Shown piece after piece: positions 22,768 to 33,280 of a stretch of 64,000 nucleotides of DNA (positions are counted from its first letter, which is position 1; each line of letters begins with the position of its first letter). Location of the stretch: positions 2,538,786 to 2,602,785 of the forward strand of contig NW_022985438.1 of assembly GCF_010093595.1 (NCBI RefSeq), in the 5' to 3' direction. The DNA comes from Mytilinidion resinicola. Taxonomy: Eukaryota > Ascomycota > Dothideomycetes > Mytilinidiales > Mytilinidiaceae. The translations under genes and the position numbers were made by a program. The notes under the pieces are model-generated. The model was not told the DNA's origin and searched no databases. It saw only the letters and a program-made list of their open reading frames with translations.

Positions 22768-23901
22768 ATGCCCCCCATAATGCATTCGACGCTTATCAAG
22801 CCGCCCGCAGTAGACTCCTCCATATCCAGGATTGAGAATGTCCTCGAATTGACCCAGCTGTCCGACATCGACCCTGACCTCTTCACAAACATGCGTCCGC
22901 TATGGCATCCTCCCGGAGCGCGAGGCATCTTCGGTGGTGCCGTCATCGCGCAGTGCCTGAGTGCTGCGCAGCGCACCGTTCGTCGAGACTTTACCGTCCA
23001 TTCGATGCACTGCTACTTTGTCCTCGCCGGGAACTCTGAAATCCCCATAATATACCACGTTGAGCATGTTCGCGAAGGGAAGTCGTTTGCGACTAGGACA
23101 GTCCAGGCGCGACAGAAGGGCAAGGTCATATTCACAACCACCCTAAGCTTTGTGAAAGAAGACAGTGGAGGGAAGGTCAAGGTGGAACACACAACTCCGA
23201 TGCCCGAAGTACCTGCCCCAGTTGAGGGGAACGATGATATATATCCCCAGGGCGACGAAGGCCCGTTCCAAAGTCAACGCGCCGAGATTTTGAACTGTAA
23301 GTCGGAGCAACAAGTTCACTGAAGTAATCTGACGATTTCAGACGAGTCCCCTCACCCGCACACAAAGAAGACGAGACAATGGATGAAAGCTCGAGGCCGT
23401 ATATCTCCATCCGGGGGACACGAAGCCCATCTCTCAGCCCTAGCGTACATGTCGGACAGCTACTTCATTGGGACCATAGCCCGCGCGCACAAGTTGACGC
23501 GCTATTCCTCTTCGCGTACTGGGAACAGCAAATCTACCATAGACGAAGAAATGCTGAAGAAGCTACTCGCCATGGACGACGAGACGCTGAGGCGAGTACC
23601 TGGTATAGAGGACGATGACATCAAGCGACTGCAGTTGCTGAGACAAGGCAAAGACATATCAAAAGAGGAAATGAGGCCGGAAGTTGGGATGATGGTGAGC
23701 TTAGATCACAGTATCTACTTTCACAACCCAAGAGCATTTAGAGCAGATGAATGGATGTTTACAGAGATGGAATCACCATGGTCTGGAGACGGCCGGGGTT
23801 TAGTGTTCCAAAAGATGTTCACAAAGGATGGCGTGTTGATTGCTACGTGCGTACAAGAAGGTGTTGTGCGGCTAAAACAGCCGCCAGAGAGCAAAATATG
23901 A
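22768..23901 (+). CDS. acyl-CoA thioesterase, TesB family
   Basis: Exons 22768..23296 and 23342..23901, intron of 45 bases (GTAAGT..TTTCAG); 362 aa. It shows the double hot-dog layout of acyl-CoA thioesterase II: N-terminal half with RGIFGGAVIAQCLSAAQRT, HSMHCYFVLAGNSEIPIIYH and GKSFATRTVQARQKG, and C-terminal half with YMSDSYFIGT, MVSLDHSIYFH and GRGLVFQKMFTKDGVLIATC. The enzyme hydrolyses acyl-CoA to free fatty acid and CoA. The last residues are SKI, a weak variant of the peroxisomal PTS1 signal (consensus SKL), so a peroxisomal role beside beta-oxidation is plausible but inferred. The start ATG fits the family N-terminus. Confidence 0.92.
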
Positions 23902-24266
23902 GCTGATCATTTATTTCTACTCTCCTTAGGACTCGGATGGAGCACGTGGGAAATAGCGATCTTCGGAAGCCCTTGTACAGGATGAACTCTTCGCATTTCA
24001 ATAACGCAGCGCGTAGAGCGCTGAGCAGATTGCGATATATTACTTTAGACGTGTATAATCTTGCGTAGTTGAAGGCTTCTCTGGTCTTTGAGCATGCCTG
24101 CGATGAAACGATTCCAATTCTACCTGCAATATCATATCGTTTGTAAGTTTGCGACATCGCAGCCGGCTCGCGTCGCCACCTAATCCGAACTTCCCCGCGT
24201 CAGGACACCAAAGTGAATAGGTTGCCCATACGACACCAAATAGGAATTATCAATATTAGATTGTTG

Positions 24267-25672
24267 ATGGATCGTACTATGGCTATTGATCCGGGCAATG
24301 CAGAACTCGAGGCTGAGCAGAGATTGCAAAGGTCAGGGACACAGAAGAAGCCAGCTTAACTCAAGAGCTTCCACTGTATAGCCGTTCCGCTAATATTGTG
24401 TAGCTTCTTTAACTCTGATATACTTTCTGATCTGACAGTTCGCTTCAGCGGTCGCGAAGTAAAAGCACACAAAGTCATTCTCTGCATTCACTCGCGGTGG
24501 TTCGCAAATGCACTCACAGGCAGCTTCCTGGTAAGGGCTAATATCTGATATCAATGTAATTGCTGAATGCTCGGTTTCAGGAGGCCTCTCAATCTACCCT
24601 CGAGCTTCACGATGACGACCCTCAAGCGCTTGAAGGAATGCTGCGTCATTTCTACAACTTAGAACCGATGTCCCCATGCGAAACGGACAGACCCTCGACC
24701 CCAAACCAGACCGATGCATCTGCGAAACTCAAGCATATTGTTCACCTCTATGCTGCCGCCGACAAATACGATGCCCCAGTGCTGAAGAAAGAGGTTCTAA
24801 GCAGCTTCATGACTCTTGCGCGCAAGGACTGGCTTGCTTTATGGAACTCAGGTGAACTACCTGATATCATCGAGGCCATCTATGCCTTCGCCCTTCGAAA
24901 AGACCGTCTACGAATCGCAGCTGTACAATTGTCCCTAGAAAACATCGGCAAGTTTCGCAAAAGCAATGTAGACGCATTCCGGGATTTAATTGAATCAGTT
25001 CCCGACTTTAGCGCCGACATCCTTATGCAGGTTCCACTCCCTAGCCCTGTCAAAGTATCAGCAGACTTTTCAGAAAAACTTGTGGAAGTCTTAACCGCGC
25101 ATTCCGGCCAGTTGGAGCTCCACGAGGCCGCCAAACTAGGTGACCTCGCTCAATGCAAACTCTTGATCAGGATAGGAACATATGTTGGCTCCCTGTCACG
25201 GTCTCGGGCGGCAGGATTGCCCTAGCTAGCTCGGGCAGGTAGGTAGAAGTAATAACTGAATTCACTACGTGTTCTATAATGCACGGCAGGCAGGCGGGTT
25301 GAATAACAAGACGTAGCTCAAGGAGCTACAAGGAGGCAGGGCGGCGGTCGGCAGGTATACTCCTGCCAAGGCTCGCATAGGCCCTTGCAACAAGGCCTCT
25401 CGCCGGGTCCTAACATCACGTGTTACGCTGTGCAGCAAGCTTCACCGTTCAAGCCGTGACACTCCCGTGACATTAATGAGTCGACGCCTTTGCATTTTGC
25501 CGCTTTCTATGGCCGCATAGCCATCGTTCAGTTTCTCGTTCAGCACGCCCGCGCAAATGTCAACGCTCGTTGCGATAATCAAGCATTCCTTACTCCTTTA
25601 GCTTGGGCTCAGTATGCCGGACATGACAACATTGTAGAGTATCTTGCTAATGCGGGAGGCCTGGAGACCTGA
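24267..25672 (+). pseudogene. BTB-ankyrin gene interrupted by a solo LTR
   Basis: Exons: 24267..24331, 24404..24530, then 24581 onward (introns GTCAGG..GTGTAG of 72 and GTAAGG..TTTCAG of 50 bases). The BTB/POZ domain is clear: SFFNSDILSDLTVRFSGREV, KAHKVILCIHSRWFANAL, LEGMLRHFYNLE. Ankyrin-like sequence begins at LHEAAKLGDLAQCKLLI. At 25194 a solo LTR enters, and a stop follows at 25223-25225, giving a predicted 278-aa truncated product. After the LTR the ankyrin reading resumes (TPLHFAAFYGRIAIVQFLV) to a stop at 25672. Removing the LTR plus one target copy (273 bases) leaves an exact open frame of 336 aa. BTB-ankyrin proteins usually act as ubiquitin-ligase adaptors. The BTB part may still be expressed. 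Confidence 0.82.
25189..25466 (+). mobile_element. solo LTR (25194-25461) with 5-bp target duplication
   Basis: A 268-base element begins TGTCACGGTCTCGGGC and ends AAGCCGTGACA, so it has the 5'-TG..CA-3' ends of a retrotransposon LTR with 8-bp inverted tips (TGTCACGG/CCGTGACA). It is flanked on both sides by CTCCC (25189-25193 and 25462-25466), a 5-bp target duplication typical of Ty3/Gypsy or Copia integration. No internal coding region is present, so it is best explained by recombination between two LTRs. Confidence 0.88.
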
Positions 25673-27000
25673 TTGCTTAGGGGGGAGGAGGAAGAGCTTT
25701 GTAACGATCGAGAGGCAGCCTTAGCCGACATTGAACGCAGGCTTCAGCTACCAAAAATAGCCAGCACATTGTGTATGAAAGCGTCCAGAGGGGGGCTACA
25801 CTTCAGGTTATTTTGGCATAGGCCCCAGTGCCAATGGGGCATAAATTGCTCTGGAGAAGCTTCGCACTTTTTCTCGAACTCCATATTCCCGTCTCAAATC
25901 AGAGTTTATGATTGCCTCTGTTCCTGCTTTGTCGCTAATCTAGGTCTTGCGAAGAATTCGAGTCTCAGACCTTTCAGCGGGGCTGTCACTACTGTTCTGG
26001 CGGATTCCTGGCTCAAAAGGAGATTCCAAGAATGGTCGCACTCCTAGTTGGAGAGTTCAGGGTGGAAACAGGTGATCCCAACACGGCATTTCCAGCAATG
26101 CACACAACGAAGCCGTGTTTTGGGAGCATGACGCCTCTGTCTGACGACAAGGTGTTGGTGAAGGTTCGGAAAAGCTAGCGTATGAGCATTTGCTGTGATA
26201 AGAAATAAATTAATATGGAGTCCTTGTACGAACCCGACTACGAACATATACCCCTACTATGCGGTGAGATATGCATCAACCTCCCTGCGAGGTTTGTAGC
26301 ATTTAGGCTGATCCGGAGTATGCGGAGTCGTACTGTACCGAGTGGAGTGGCATGCCACCTGTGCCCCTTATTTACTTACAAAATGAGAAAGGAGCTAGCG
26401 GATTGAGCTGCTTGCGGGCGATGTCAAGAGCCAGGAGGTCCCCATTCCCTCCTCTTGTTCCGAATGAAACACGGCTTCTTGCATAACGCGGAGCGTATAT
26501 AGGGTGCGAGTAATCATTATGTGAGCTAGCAAGAGGACCCAAACGGTACGAGAGAGATCACAGGGGGTATTTCGCGACGGAAAACGCTCGATGACTTGAT
26601 TACTTTGCATAGATATATCGATTGATCCCGAGCTCTCCATTCAAGTTAGTTTTAGTCGTGTGCTTGCGTTAGCGCATGAGTTACAAATGGGTTGAGGTGT
26701 TGAAGCAAACCTGGGACGAGAAGAGCGAGAGTTCAGACTCATAAGGAGAAAATCCCGGAGAGCGGTGGATAGCGACGGGGCCGTGCGCCGATTTCATAGC
26801 GATTTGGGGACTGCCCCGCAATGCCCGCAAGTCGACATGGTGGCTTGACGTGCGAGGGTGCCCGGCGTTGACTCAATGGACGGACTGACAAGGGCCGGCA
26901 GAATTTATCGTCATGGACCTAATAGAATAAATTCTTTCACTCTCCTCCCTCGCGATTCCCTCGCACAACGACCCCAAAAAAACCCTTAAAACACTGCACC
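25673..27000. other. intergenic, upstream of LEU4
   Basis: 1.3 kb without a supported gene. The promoter-proximal part holds a TGACTCA site (listed separately). No CCGG..CCGG palindrome of the Leu3 type was seen near the start. Confidence 0.45.
26869..26875 (+). promoter_or_regulatory. Gcn4/CPC1-type site TGACTCA
   Basis: An exact TGACTCA lies 126 bases upstream of the LEU4 start codon. This is the consensus bound by the bZIP activators Gcn4 (yeast), CPC1 or CpcA (filamentous fungi) under amino-acid starvation. Its place before an amino-acid biosynthesis gene fits general amino-acid control. Binding itself is inferred. Confidence 0.6.
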
Positions 27001-29096
27001 ATGCCGATGCTCGCTGACCCTTCCAAGAAGTATCGTCGCTTCACTCCGCTGAACCTGCCGGACCGCCAATGGCCCTCCAAGACGATTGACAAGCCCCCGC
27101 GATGGCTGTCGACAGATCTCAGAGATGGCAACCAGAGTCTGGTCGACCCAATGGTAAGCGCGCACTGTGCTATACACGTCCAGCACCCACTAATCGTGTG
27201 CAATGTAGGACGGTGACCAGAAATGGACCTACTTCCAGATGCTCGTCCAGCTTGGATATAAGGAAATCGAGGTCTCCTTTCCCTCCGCCTCCCAGACCGA
27301 CTTCGACTTCACCCAGAAGCTCGTGAATACCCCAGGCATTGTCCCCGACGACGTGTGGCTACAAGTCCTCTCGCCATGCCGCAAGGAACTGATTCGACGC
27401 ACTGTCGACTCCCTCAAGGGCGCAAAAAAGGCTCTCCTCCACCTGTACCTCGCCACTAGCCCATGCTTCCAGCGCATAGTCTTCAACATGAACAACGCCG
27501 AGAGCAAGGCTCTGGCGGTCGAGTGCACGCAGTATGCGAGGTCCATCACCAAGGACGACCCAAGCCAGGCAGGTACCGAGTGGGCGTTCGAATTCTCCCC
27601 CGAGACCTTCTCAGACTCCGATCCAGACTTCGTGATTGAGGTGTGCGAGGCTGTCAAGGCAGCGTGGGAGCCCAGCGTGGAGAACCCAATCATCTTCAAC
27701 CTCCCAGCTACCGTCGAGATGTCCACCCCGAACGTATACGCCGACCAGATTGAATACTTCTGTCGACATATCTCTGAGCGGCAAAAGATCTGCGTATCTC
27801 TTCACCCACACAATGATCGGGGCTGCGCCGTTGCCGCCGCTGAACTTGCGCAAATGGGTGGTGCCGACAGAGTTGAAGGTACTCTTTTCGGAAACGGAGA
27901 GAGGACCGGCAACGTGGACCTGGTCACACTCGCGATGAACATGTACACCCAAGGCATACATCCTGGCATCGATTTTTCTGACCTCAAGTCAGTCATTGAC
28001 GTGGTCGAGAGGAGTACTAAGATTCCTGTACATGCTCGTGCACCGTACGGCGGTCAATTAGTTGTTTGCGCCTTCAGCGGTTCTCACCAAGACGCCATTA
28101 AGAAGGGTTTCCAAGAGAGGAAACAAATTGGTGCAACCAACGAGAGCCCCTGGGAAGTGCCATATCTTCCTCTAGATCCCCAAGACATTGGTCGAACATA
28201 CGAAGCTATCATCAGAGTCAACTCTCAGAGTGGAAAGGGTGGGGTGGCCTGGATTATACAACGCCACCTCGATCTCGACCTACCTCGCGGACTTCAGATC
28301 GCATTTTCCAAAATTGTACAAAAGGAGACAGATCACCTTGGGCGCGAGCTTCTACCAACTGAGATCACAAAGCTGTTCGAGAACGCTTATCATCTCAAAG
28401 TGAATCCGAGATTCAATCTTGTAGACTACGACATCACCGTAGACCGGTCCGTATCGCCAGCCCCACCAGAAGCAGGGAAGACACAGAGCACCAAGAGTCT
28501 GAGAAGATTATTCTCTGGCGTCATCGAAATCGATGGCCGTGAACATAGGGTAAAGGGCGTTGGAAATGGCGCTCTGTCAAGCCTAGCCAACGCCTTACGT
28601 ACCCTGGGCATTGATTTGGACGTCGCAGACTACAAAGAACACTCCATTTCTACACAAAACCACGCTCGAGGCGAAGGCAGCAAAGTCAAGGCTGCAACAT
28701 TCATCGAATGCAGCACAGCAGAATCAGCCCAGAAAGTCTGGGGTGTCGGCATCCACGAAGATGTTGTACAGGCATCTCTGATCGCCATGCTATCAGCTGC
28801 GTCTTCTGTATGGCGCCCTTCCACTTAATCCTTCCATCACCCACCCCTTCCCCCTTTCCTTCCTTCTGTCTTCGATGGCTACGTCTCTCGTCAAACCACA
28901 TCGCTGACATAAACAGTTCCTGTCAAGTCGGCCTTCAACTCCTATTCCATTCCGACCGAAGAGATCGGACACGATAGAAAATCCGTCACCGAAACAGCTC
29001 TCCCCCGCTAGACCGACTAGTCCTACTCCTCAAGGAGCAGACCCCCTGAGTCAAGTAGTTGCGAACCTTGAAACAAAAGTCAACGGCTCACATTAA
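27001..29096 (+). CDS. LEU4: 2-isopropylmalate synthase
   Basis: Three exons: 27001..27153, 27209..28807 and 28917..29096; introns of 55 (GTAAGC..TGTAG) and 109 bases (GTATGG..AAACAG). Product 643 aa, usual for fungal enzymes. It makes 2-isopropylmalate from acetyl-CoA and 2-oxoisovalerate, the first committed step to leucine. The TIM-barrel begins with [14 protein letters not shown]; the metal-binding HPH is at His250/His252 ([10 protein letters not shown]), and [12 protein letters not shown] follows. The C-terminal part (about 430-585) is the LeuA regulatory domain that senses leucine. The last exon ([18 protein letters not shown]) is needed for the family's usual tail; without it the protein would end prematurely in WRPST. 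No clear mitochondrial leader is seen. A TGACTCA site lies upstream. Confidence 0.95.
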
Positions 29097-29378
29097 AAGA
29101 ACATGATACAATCATGAAAAATATAGGTTTTAATTTCACGGAGTTCAAGCAGCATGTGGTGGGGTATCCCGTGTGGTATTGAAGATGGCTACCACATTCT
29201 CGATACCAATTTCTGATCTCACTCAAACTTTTGAATTGGCTCTTTTGCATTCACGTCTGGGCAGGGTCTTACCAAAAGCATGATTTGCACCAAAATCGCA
29301 TCGCATTGGTTTGGGTACTGAACCATTCAATCAATCAATCTTTCGCTTCTGCGTGTTGTATACCACGTGATCTAAATC

Positions 29379-30493
29379 TTACGCTTCTCCCAAGGGCACA
29401 CTCATACCATGTATGCCTTTATAAGCTGGACGCTGTGGCGGAGTCCATGCCGCTAACACCTCAGCTCTCACACTCTCGTCGATCTCCCAAACCTCAACTT
29501 TGATCGGCCGGCACGTCTCTTTCATTCCACCCTCCATCTCTTTCTCCACCATCTCGCCCTTGCCTTCATCCGCCATACTCCACCCCCACGCAGAAAGATC
29601 ACCCCCTGGGCATGTGCTCAACGCACACAGCAAGTCCTGCTCTGCGAAGAAATCGATAAAGGAATCCGGCGTCGCGGGTGACGCCTCCATGAAGTAGCGG
29701 CCGTTAGCATCGAGACCGGTGACTTGAAAGACGTTGAGGACATCGTGGACATCGAACTCGGTGAGGCCGTGGGGTAGCACAGCGCGGACGAGGTTGGAGT
29801 GGCAGTGGTAGTCGTAGGAGGTAGAGGTGAGCATCTGGTTTACTGGGATAACGTGAGCCGTGCTTCTTTAATTTCAACCATCGATGCGTTCCATGACTAT
29901 TCATCCGTCCTCCATTGCCCATAATATGCCAAAATGAAACTCAGGAAGTATCGAGGATAGAAGAAGAAAAACACAACGGAACTGCGCCCTGAAAACCTAC
30001 CATAAGGATCACACCGCGTCCCCAGCAGATCATGACACCGCCCTCCCCACTTCGTCCGCCCACCCCTCTCCAGCTCCCCTCCCTCCTCCCCCGTGACCTC
30101 CCGACTACCAAGCCCACACCCATCCCTAACCATCCCACACAGCGGCCGCATAAACGGGAGGTTACTCCACAGCCGATCCCCCTCGCGCACATGGCTCCCC
30201 TGCAACTGCCGCGTGCGCGCCGCCCAGAACCTCTCCCGCGGATCGTGCAGGTTCCATACATTGAGGTCGCCGACCTGCGGGCCCTCGGGGGTCGAGAGGC
30301 GGAATATGCAGGCGGCGGGGACGGTGAAGGCGGAGCCGCTGCGCGGGGGGATGAGGGTGGTAGAAAGGAGGCGGAGGGCGGAAGGGGGGAGGCTGGCGAT
30401 GCGGGCGTAGAGGGTGGAGGGGGGGTGCAGGGGAGAAGTGGCCGAGGTGGGGAGATAGGCGGGGCGGGGTGGGACGGCTTGGTTTGAGGGCAT
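29379..30493 (-). CDS. DUF1989 (urea-carboxylase-associated type) protein
   Basis: Exons 30493..30001 and 29842..29379, intron of 158 bases (GTAGGT..CCCAG); 318 aa. Diagnostic stretches: GDLNVWNLHDPRERFWAART, EGDRLWSNLPFMRPL, CHDLLGTRCDPYVNQ, SYDYHCHSNLVRAVLPHGL, FDVHDVLNVFQVTGL, GRYFMEASPATPDSF and DLLCALSTCPGGDLS. Conserved His, Cys and Asp suggest a metal site. Family members occur near urea amidolyase and guanidine or carboxyguanidine metabolism in bacteria; in fungi the role is not settled. Two low-complexity inserts, rich in Glu/Gly (about 125-150) and Glu/Met (about 270-285), are unusual. No nitrogen-metabolism partner is directly adjacent. Confidence 0.88.
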
Positions 30494-31410
30494 TGTGGGC
30501 CAGGGAGTTGGGAGGTGTTTGGGGGGTTGGATGGGTTGGGGGGAGTGGTTAGGGCGAGGTGGTGGCTTTATGGTGGAGTTGGGGAGGCTGGGGTTTTGGA
30601 TGGGGAGTGGGATTTATTGCCTATTCTGTAGGATAAGAGAGGTGCGTTGAATCGATTCCGATATCGGAGGTGAGATTGGACTAGGACGCAGATTTTTGTG
30701 GTCTTGGTTGACGGCGTCTGAAGTGGCTCAGCGACTTTAGGGACTGTTCAAAACGATGGAGAAACATCTGACTTGGATTATCGATAGTAGGTTAGGGCAA
30801 GTCTAACATCGTCAATGCAGTGTAAGATGCACTCATTTCAATGGTCAAGCTGACGGTAGCACTCCGTGGTCGTATTCGTTTTGATTGTTTACATAGGGGG
30901 TTTTGTTGGCCTTTTTTAGCAGAAGGTGGTTGATACAGAGGAAAAGGGGATACAGAATGGTGCCGTATTGCCGATAAAGACCAATATATCGACCGAAAGC
31001 CTCCGACAGTTGCAACCCATGATGGGAAGATCCTACGACAGAATTCACCACACTTCCGATACTTACTTGGGAAGAACGTTCTTGACCAGTGTGAGGAGTA
31101 AGCCGACCGTAACTAAACCGACATGAGCGATCCGTTGCAATCGACCGTTTTAGTGGACCTGGACAGTCTAATCAAGGACAAGACCAGGGTCCAACCTGGA
31201 TTAATCGGGTTGTAATCTAGTGAACTGACCCACATACGCGTTTTAGGACGCGTTCTATGCCCCCACGGGTACCCCTTTTCTACCCACAGGGTAAATGGAG
31301 GTCCGTGTCTAGTCAATGGAAGTCCGTGCCTAGTCTGTAAACGGTTCTAGCCGGTTACAATCCCTCTCTAATAAACGGTGGTAAGTGATCGATTGGGAAT
31401 GGGCTGCGAA
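30494..31410. other. intergenic, repeat-like near 31.1-31.4 kb
   Basis: About 900 bases. 30494-30620 is a G-rich promoter-side stretch of the DUF1989 gene. Near 31290-31340 a short direct repeat occurs (GGTCCGTGTCTAGTCAATGG followed by AAGTCCGTGCCTAGTC). No gene seen. Confidence 0.4.
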
Positions 31411-32688
31411 CTATACCCCTCTAACTCGCTCCGTCGGCTTATTCCTCACACTGTTCTTGACAGCCTTGATGTAGCCCTCCGCGTCCCTACGCTTCCTCTT
31501 CTCTTCGTCCAGCTCTTTGCGCAGCTAGGCGTTGTCGTGTTCAAGTTGACGGATGCGCTCCTGAAGCTCGATGTTGTCCCCTGAGTACTCGGAAGTCTGC
31601 ACGACGGGTGATGCGCAATAGCCCTCTGAGGTAGCCATCAAGGCGGCCTTGGCGTTAATAGGGGTCTCCCAACTTGGAGCGCGATAGCCCATGTCGGCCT
31701 CAGGAGCCCGGAATTGAGTCGATATCTCACAAAATCTGGGGTTTGTCTCCGTGTAGAACAGGGGACTCTCAGACGGTCGTGACGGTGTAGTCAAAGGCGT
31801 AGTGGAGATGGTGAGATTTGCGCTGTGTAAGACACGACATTAGCCAACACACGTCTATGTGTGTACTGCTGTTTACCGCCTCTTGGGGTGGCCCTGCGAG
31901 ATAAACAGGTGTGCAGCGCCTTGAGGACAAGTTGATATCTTACGCTGGATCGCTGGATGGCGTATCATATCGGTGTCGTCTCGGAACTGGTGACTGTTCT
32001 GTGGGCGAAGACGTCCGGGATTGGCGCTTTGTTTTCACATTTTGTATGGTGGAAAACTCGTTGGGGGAGCCTGGGCGCCGGAACCAGGCGTACAGGAAGC
32101 TGTCATTATGCTCCAGATCCTCGAAGGTCCATCTAAGGATCCTGAAGATACGCCCACGTGAATCCTCCTTGTACACGGCGAGAAAACCCCCCTTCTTGGT
32201 CGCTTTATCGCATATTTGACCGACAGCGTGCTTCCAGGTTGCCTCAAAGTTTCTCACAGAGAGTGGGTGACGGCCCTGAACGGTCTCTGTGTACCCCTCG
32301 GATACAGCCTCGAGAAAGTCGCTACACGGCGAATTAGCAACAACAACGGCATACCTGGAGCGGGGGAGCGGGGGAGTGGGAGAGCGTACTCCCACCACTC
32401 GGTCGGATTGATGGCCTCGTCGTCAATCTTGCGTTAACCTTTTCGCGGGTGGCCTGGGGTTTTTGCCCCCAATGATGCCCGAAACTCTCCAACCTTATCA
32501 GCAGAGCGGTAGTAGTTCGCGTACCACCAGGTAGCCGTCTCGAGGATTTTGACAAAGTACCAATCGCATGCTTCCGAAGCGAGCATTTTGTTGTCTTTCG
32601 CTATCTGATCAAACACTGGCACAATAGGTGCTTTGGGTTCCGCTTTCTTGTGCCGTCCGCTTACCCGTCGTTCCGATGGCCCGTCCAT
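31411..32688 (-). pseudogene. unknown fungal gene with three disabling lesions
   Basis: Reading from 32688 (MDGPSERRVSGRHKKAEPKA) a protein-like frame runs through CDWYFVKILETATWWYANYY, then meets TAA at 32436-32434, continues as RKIDDEAINPTEWWEYALPL, and is thrown out of frame by an 8-bp tandem duplication (AGCGGGGG twice, 32359-32374). It then continues as RYAVVVANSPCSDFLEAVSE and further, to a spliceable intron (31943..31823, GTAAGA..ACACAG). Exon 2 (31822..31411) has a TAG at 31527-31525 before a Lys/Glu-rich coiled-coil tail. Both stops are one C-to-T change from a Gln codon. Undoing the three lesions would leave a continuous frame of about 382 codons. I do not recognise the family. Confidence 0.68.
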
Positions 32689-32796
32689 TTTGGCGGCTTG
32701 ATGGCGCGATGCCACTGCCAGCGTTGAGATGGAGTCGATGAGGTGGAGGAGAGAAGTTCGGGCTCGAGTGCGGCGTTGTAAAAGAATAGTTAGGTA

Positions 32797-32835
32797 GCGC
32801 GTGAGAGCTTCCGCTACCTAGCGGAAAGCGCGCGC
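32797..32835. repeat. short palindrome upstream of pseudogene
   Basis: TTCCGCTA (32809-32816), spacer CC, TAGCGGAA (32819-32826) form a perfect 8-bp inverted repeat. The outer bases (GCGC at 32797-32800 and CGCGCGC at 32829-32835) extend the symmetry imperfectly. Could be a cruciform or a dyad protein-binding site. Confidence 0.55.
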
Positions 32836-32847
32836 TTCACCGCTCAA

Positions 32848-33000
32848 TCTGTGTACACCCTTCTGCTACTGTCCGGGGTTGCCTGGCGACGTCACCGATT
32901 GCTCAGTGAGCGAAGACCGACGGCTCTCTCGGTCTGCTCTGTGTACGCCCTGTTACCGCTGCCTGAGGTGGCCTCGCGACTCTACCGATTGCTCAGGATG
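32848..33000 (+). repeat. tandem diverged repeat, copies D' and D
   Basis: Two copies of about 63 bases with a 90-base period (32848-32910 and 32938-33000): each runs CTGTGTACRCCCT, then RGGGTTGCC- or AGGTGGCC-like sequence, CGACTCTACCGATTGCTCAG or close. Copy D matches the 5' part of copies B and C at 50.9 and 51.2 kb (TACGCCCTGTT, GGTGGCCTCGCGA). Confidence 0.7.
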
Positions 33001-33280
33001 GTCGAAACATCCACTCACCTAACGGTAACGGCGAGCACCGAGAACTCGGATGCCACGCCGTCGACAAGTCCAGCAGCGATGACGACAAGCAATGAAGGTT
33101 ATCGAGACTGACTAGCAGTAGAGACAAAAAGCAAAGAGATGAGATCACCGAAAGATGCAGAGAGGGATATGTCGACGGAAAAGGGGAAGTACACCTGCAG
33201 AAAGAAGGCAGGCATCAAGAAATCAAGAGAGTGATATGTACACAAAGCTAAGTATACGGTAAGCATGTTCACACAGACTG

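Noticed and set aside
25673..26047. Open frame following the ankyrin stop
   Set aside because: It would need a non-ATG start and shows no ankyrin or other domain pattern.
32341..32398. Possible intron (GTATGC..GTGTAG) in the pseudogene
   Set aside because: Phases do not match on the two sides. Removing one copy of the 8-bp duplication gives a continuous protein-like frame through the same sequence, which is simpler.
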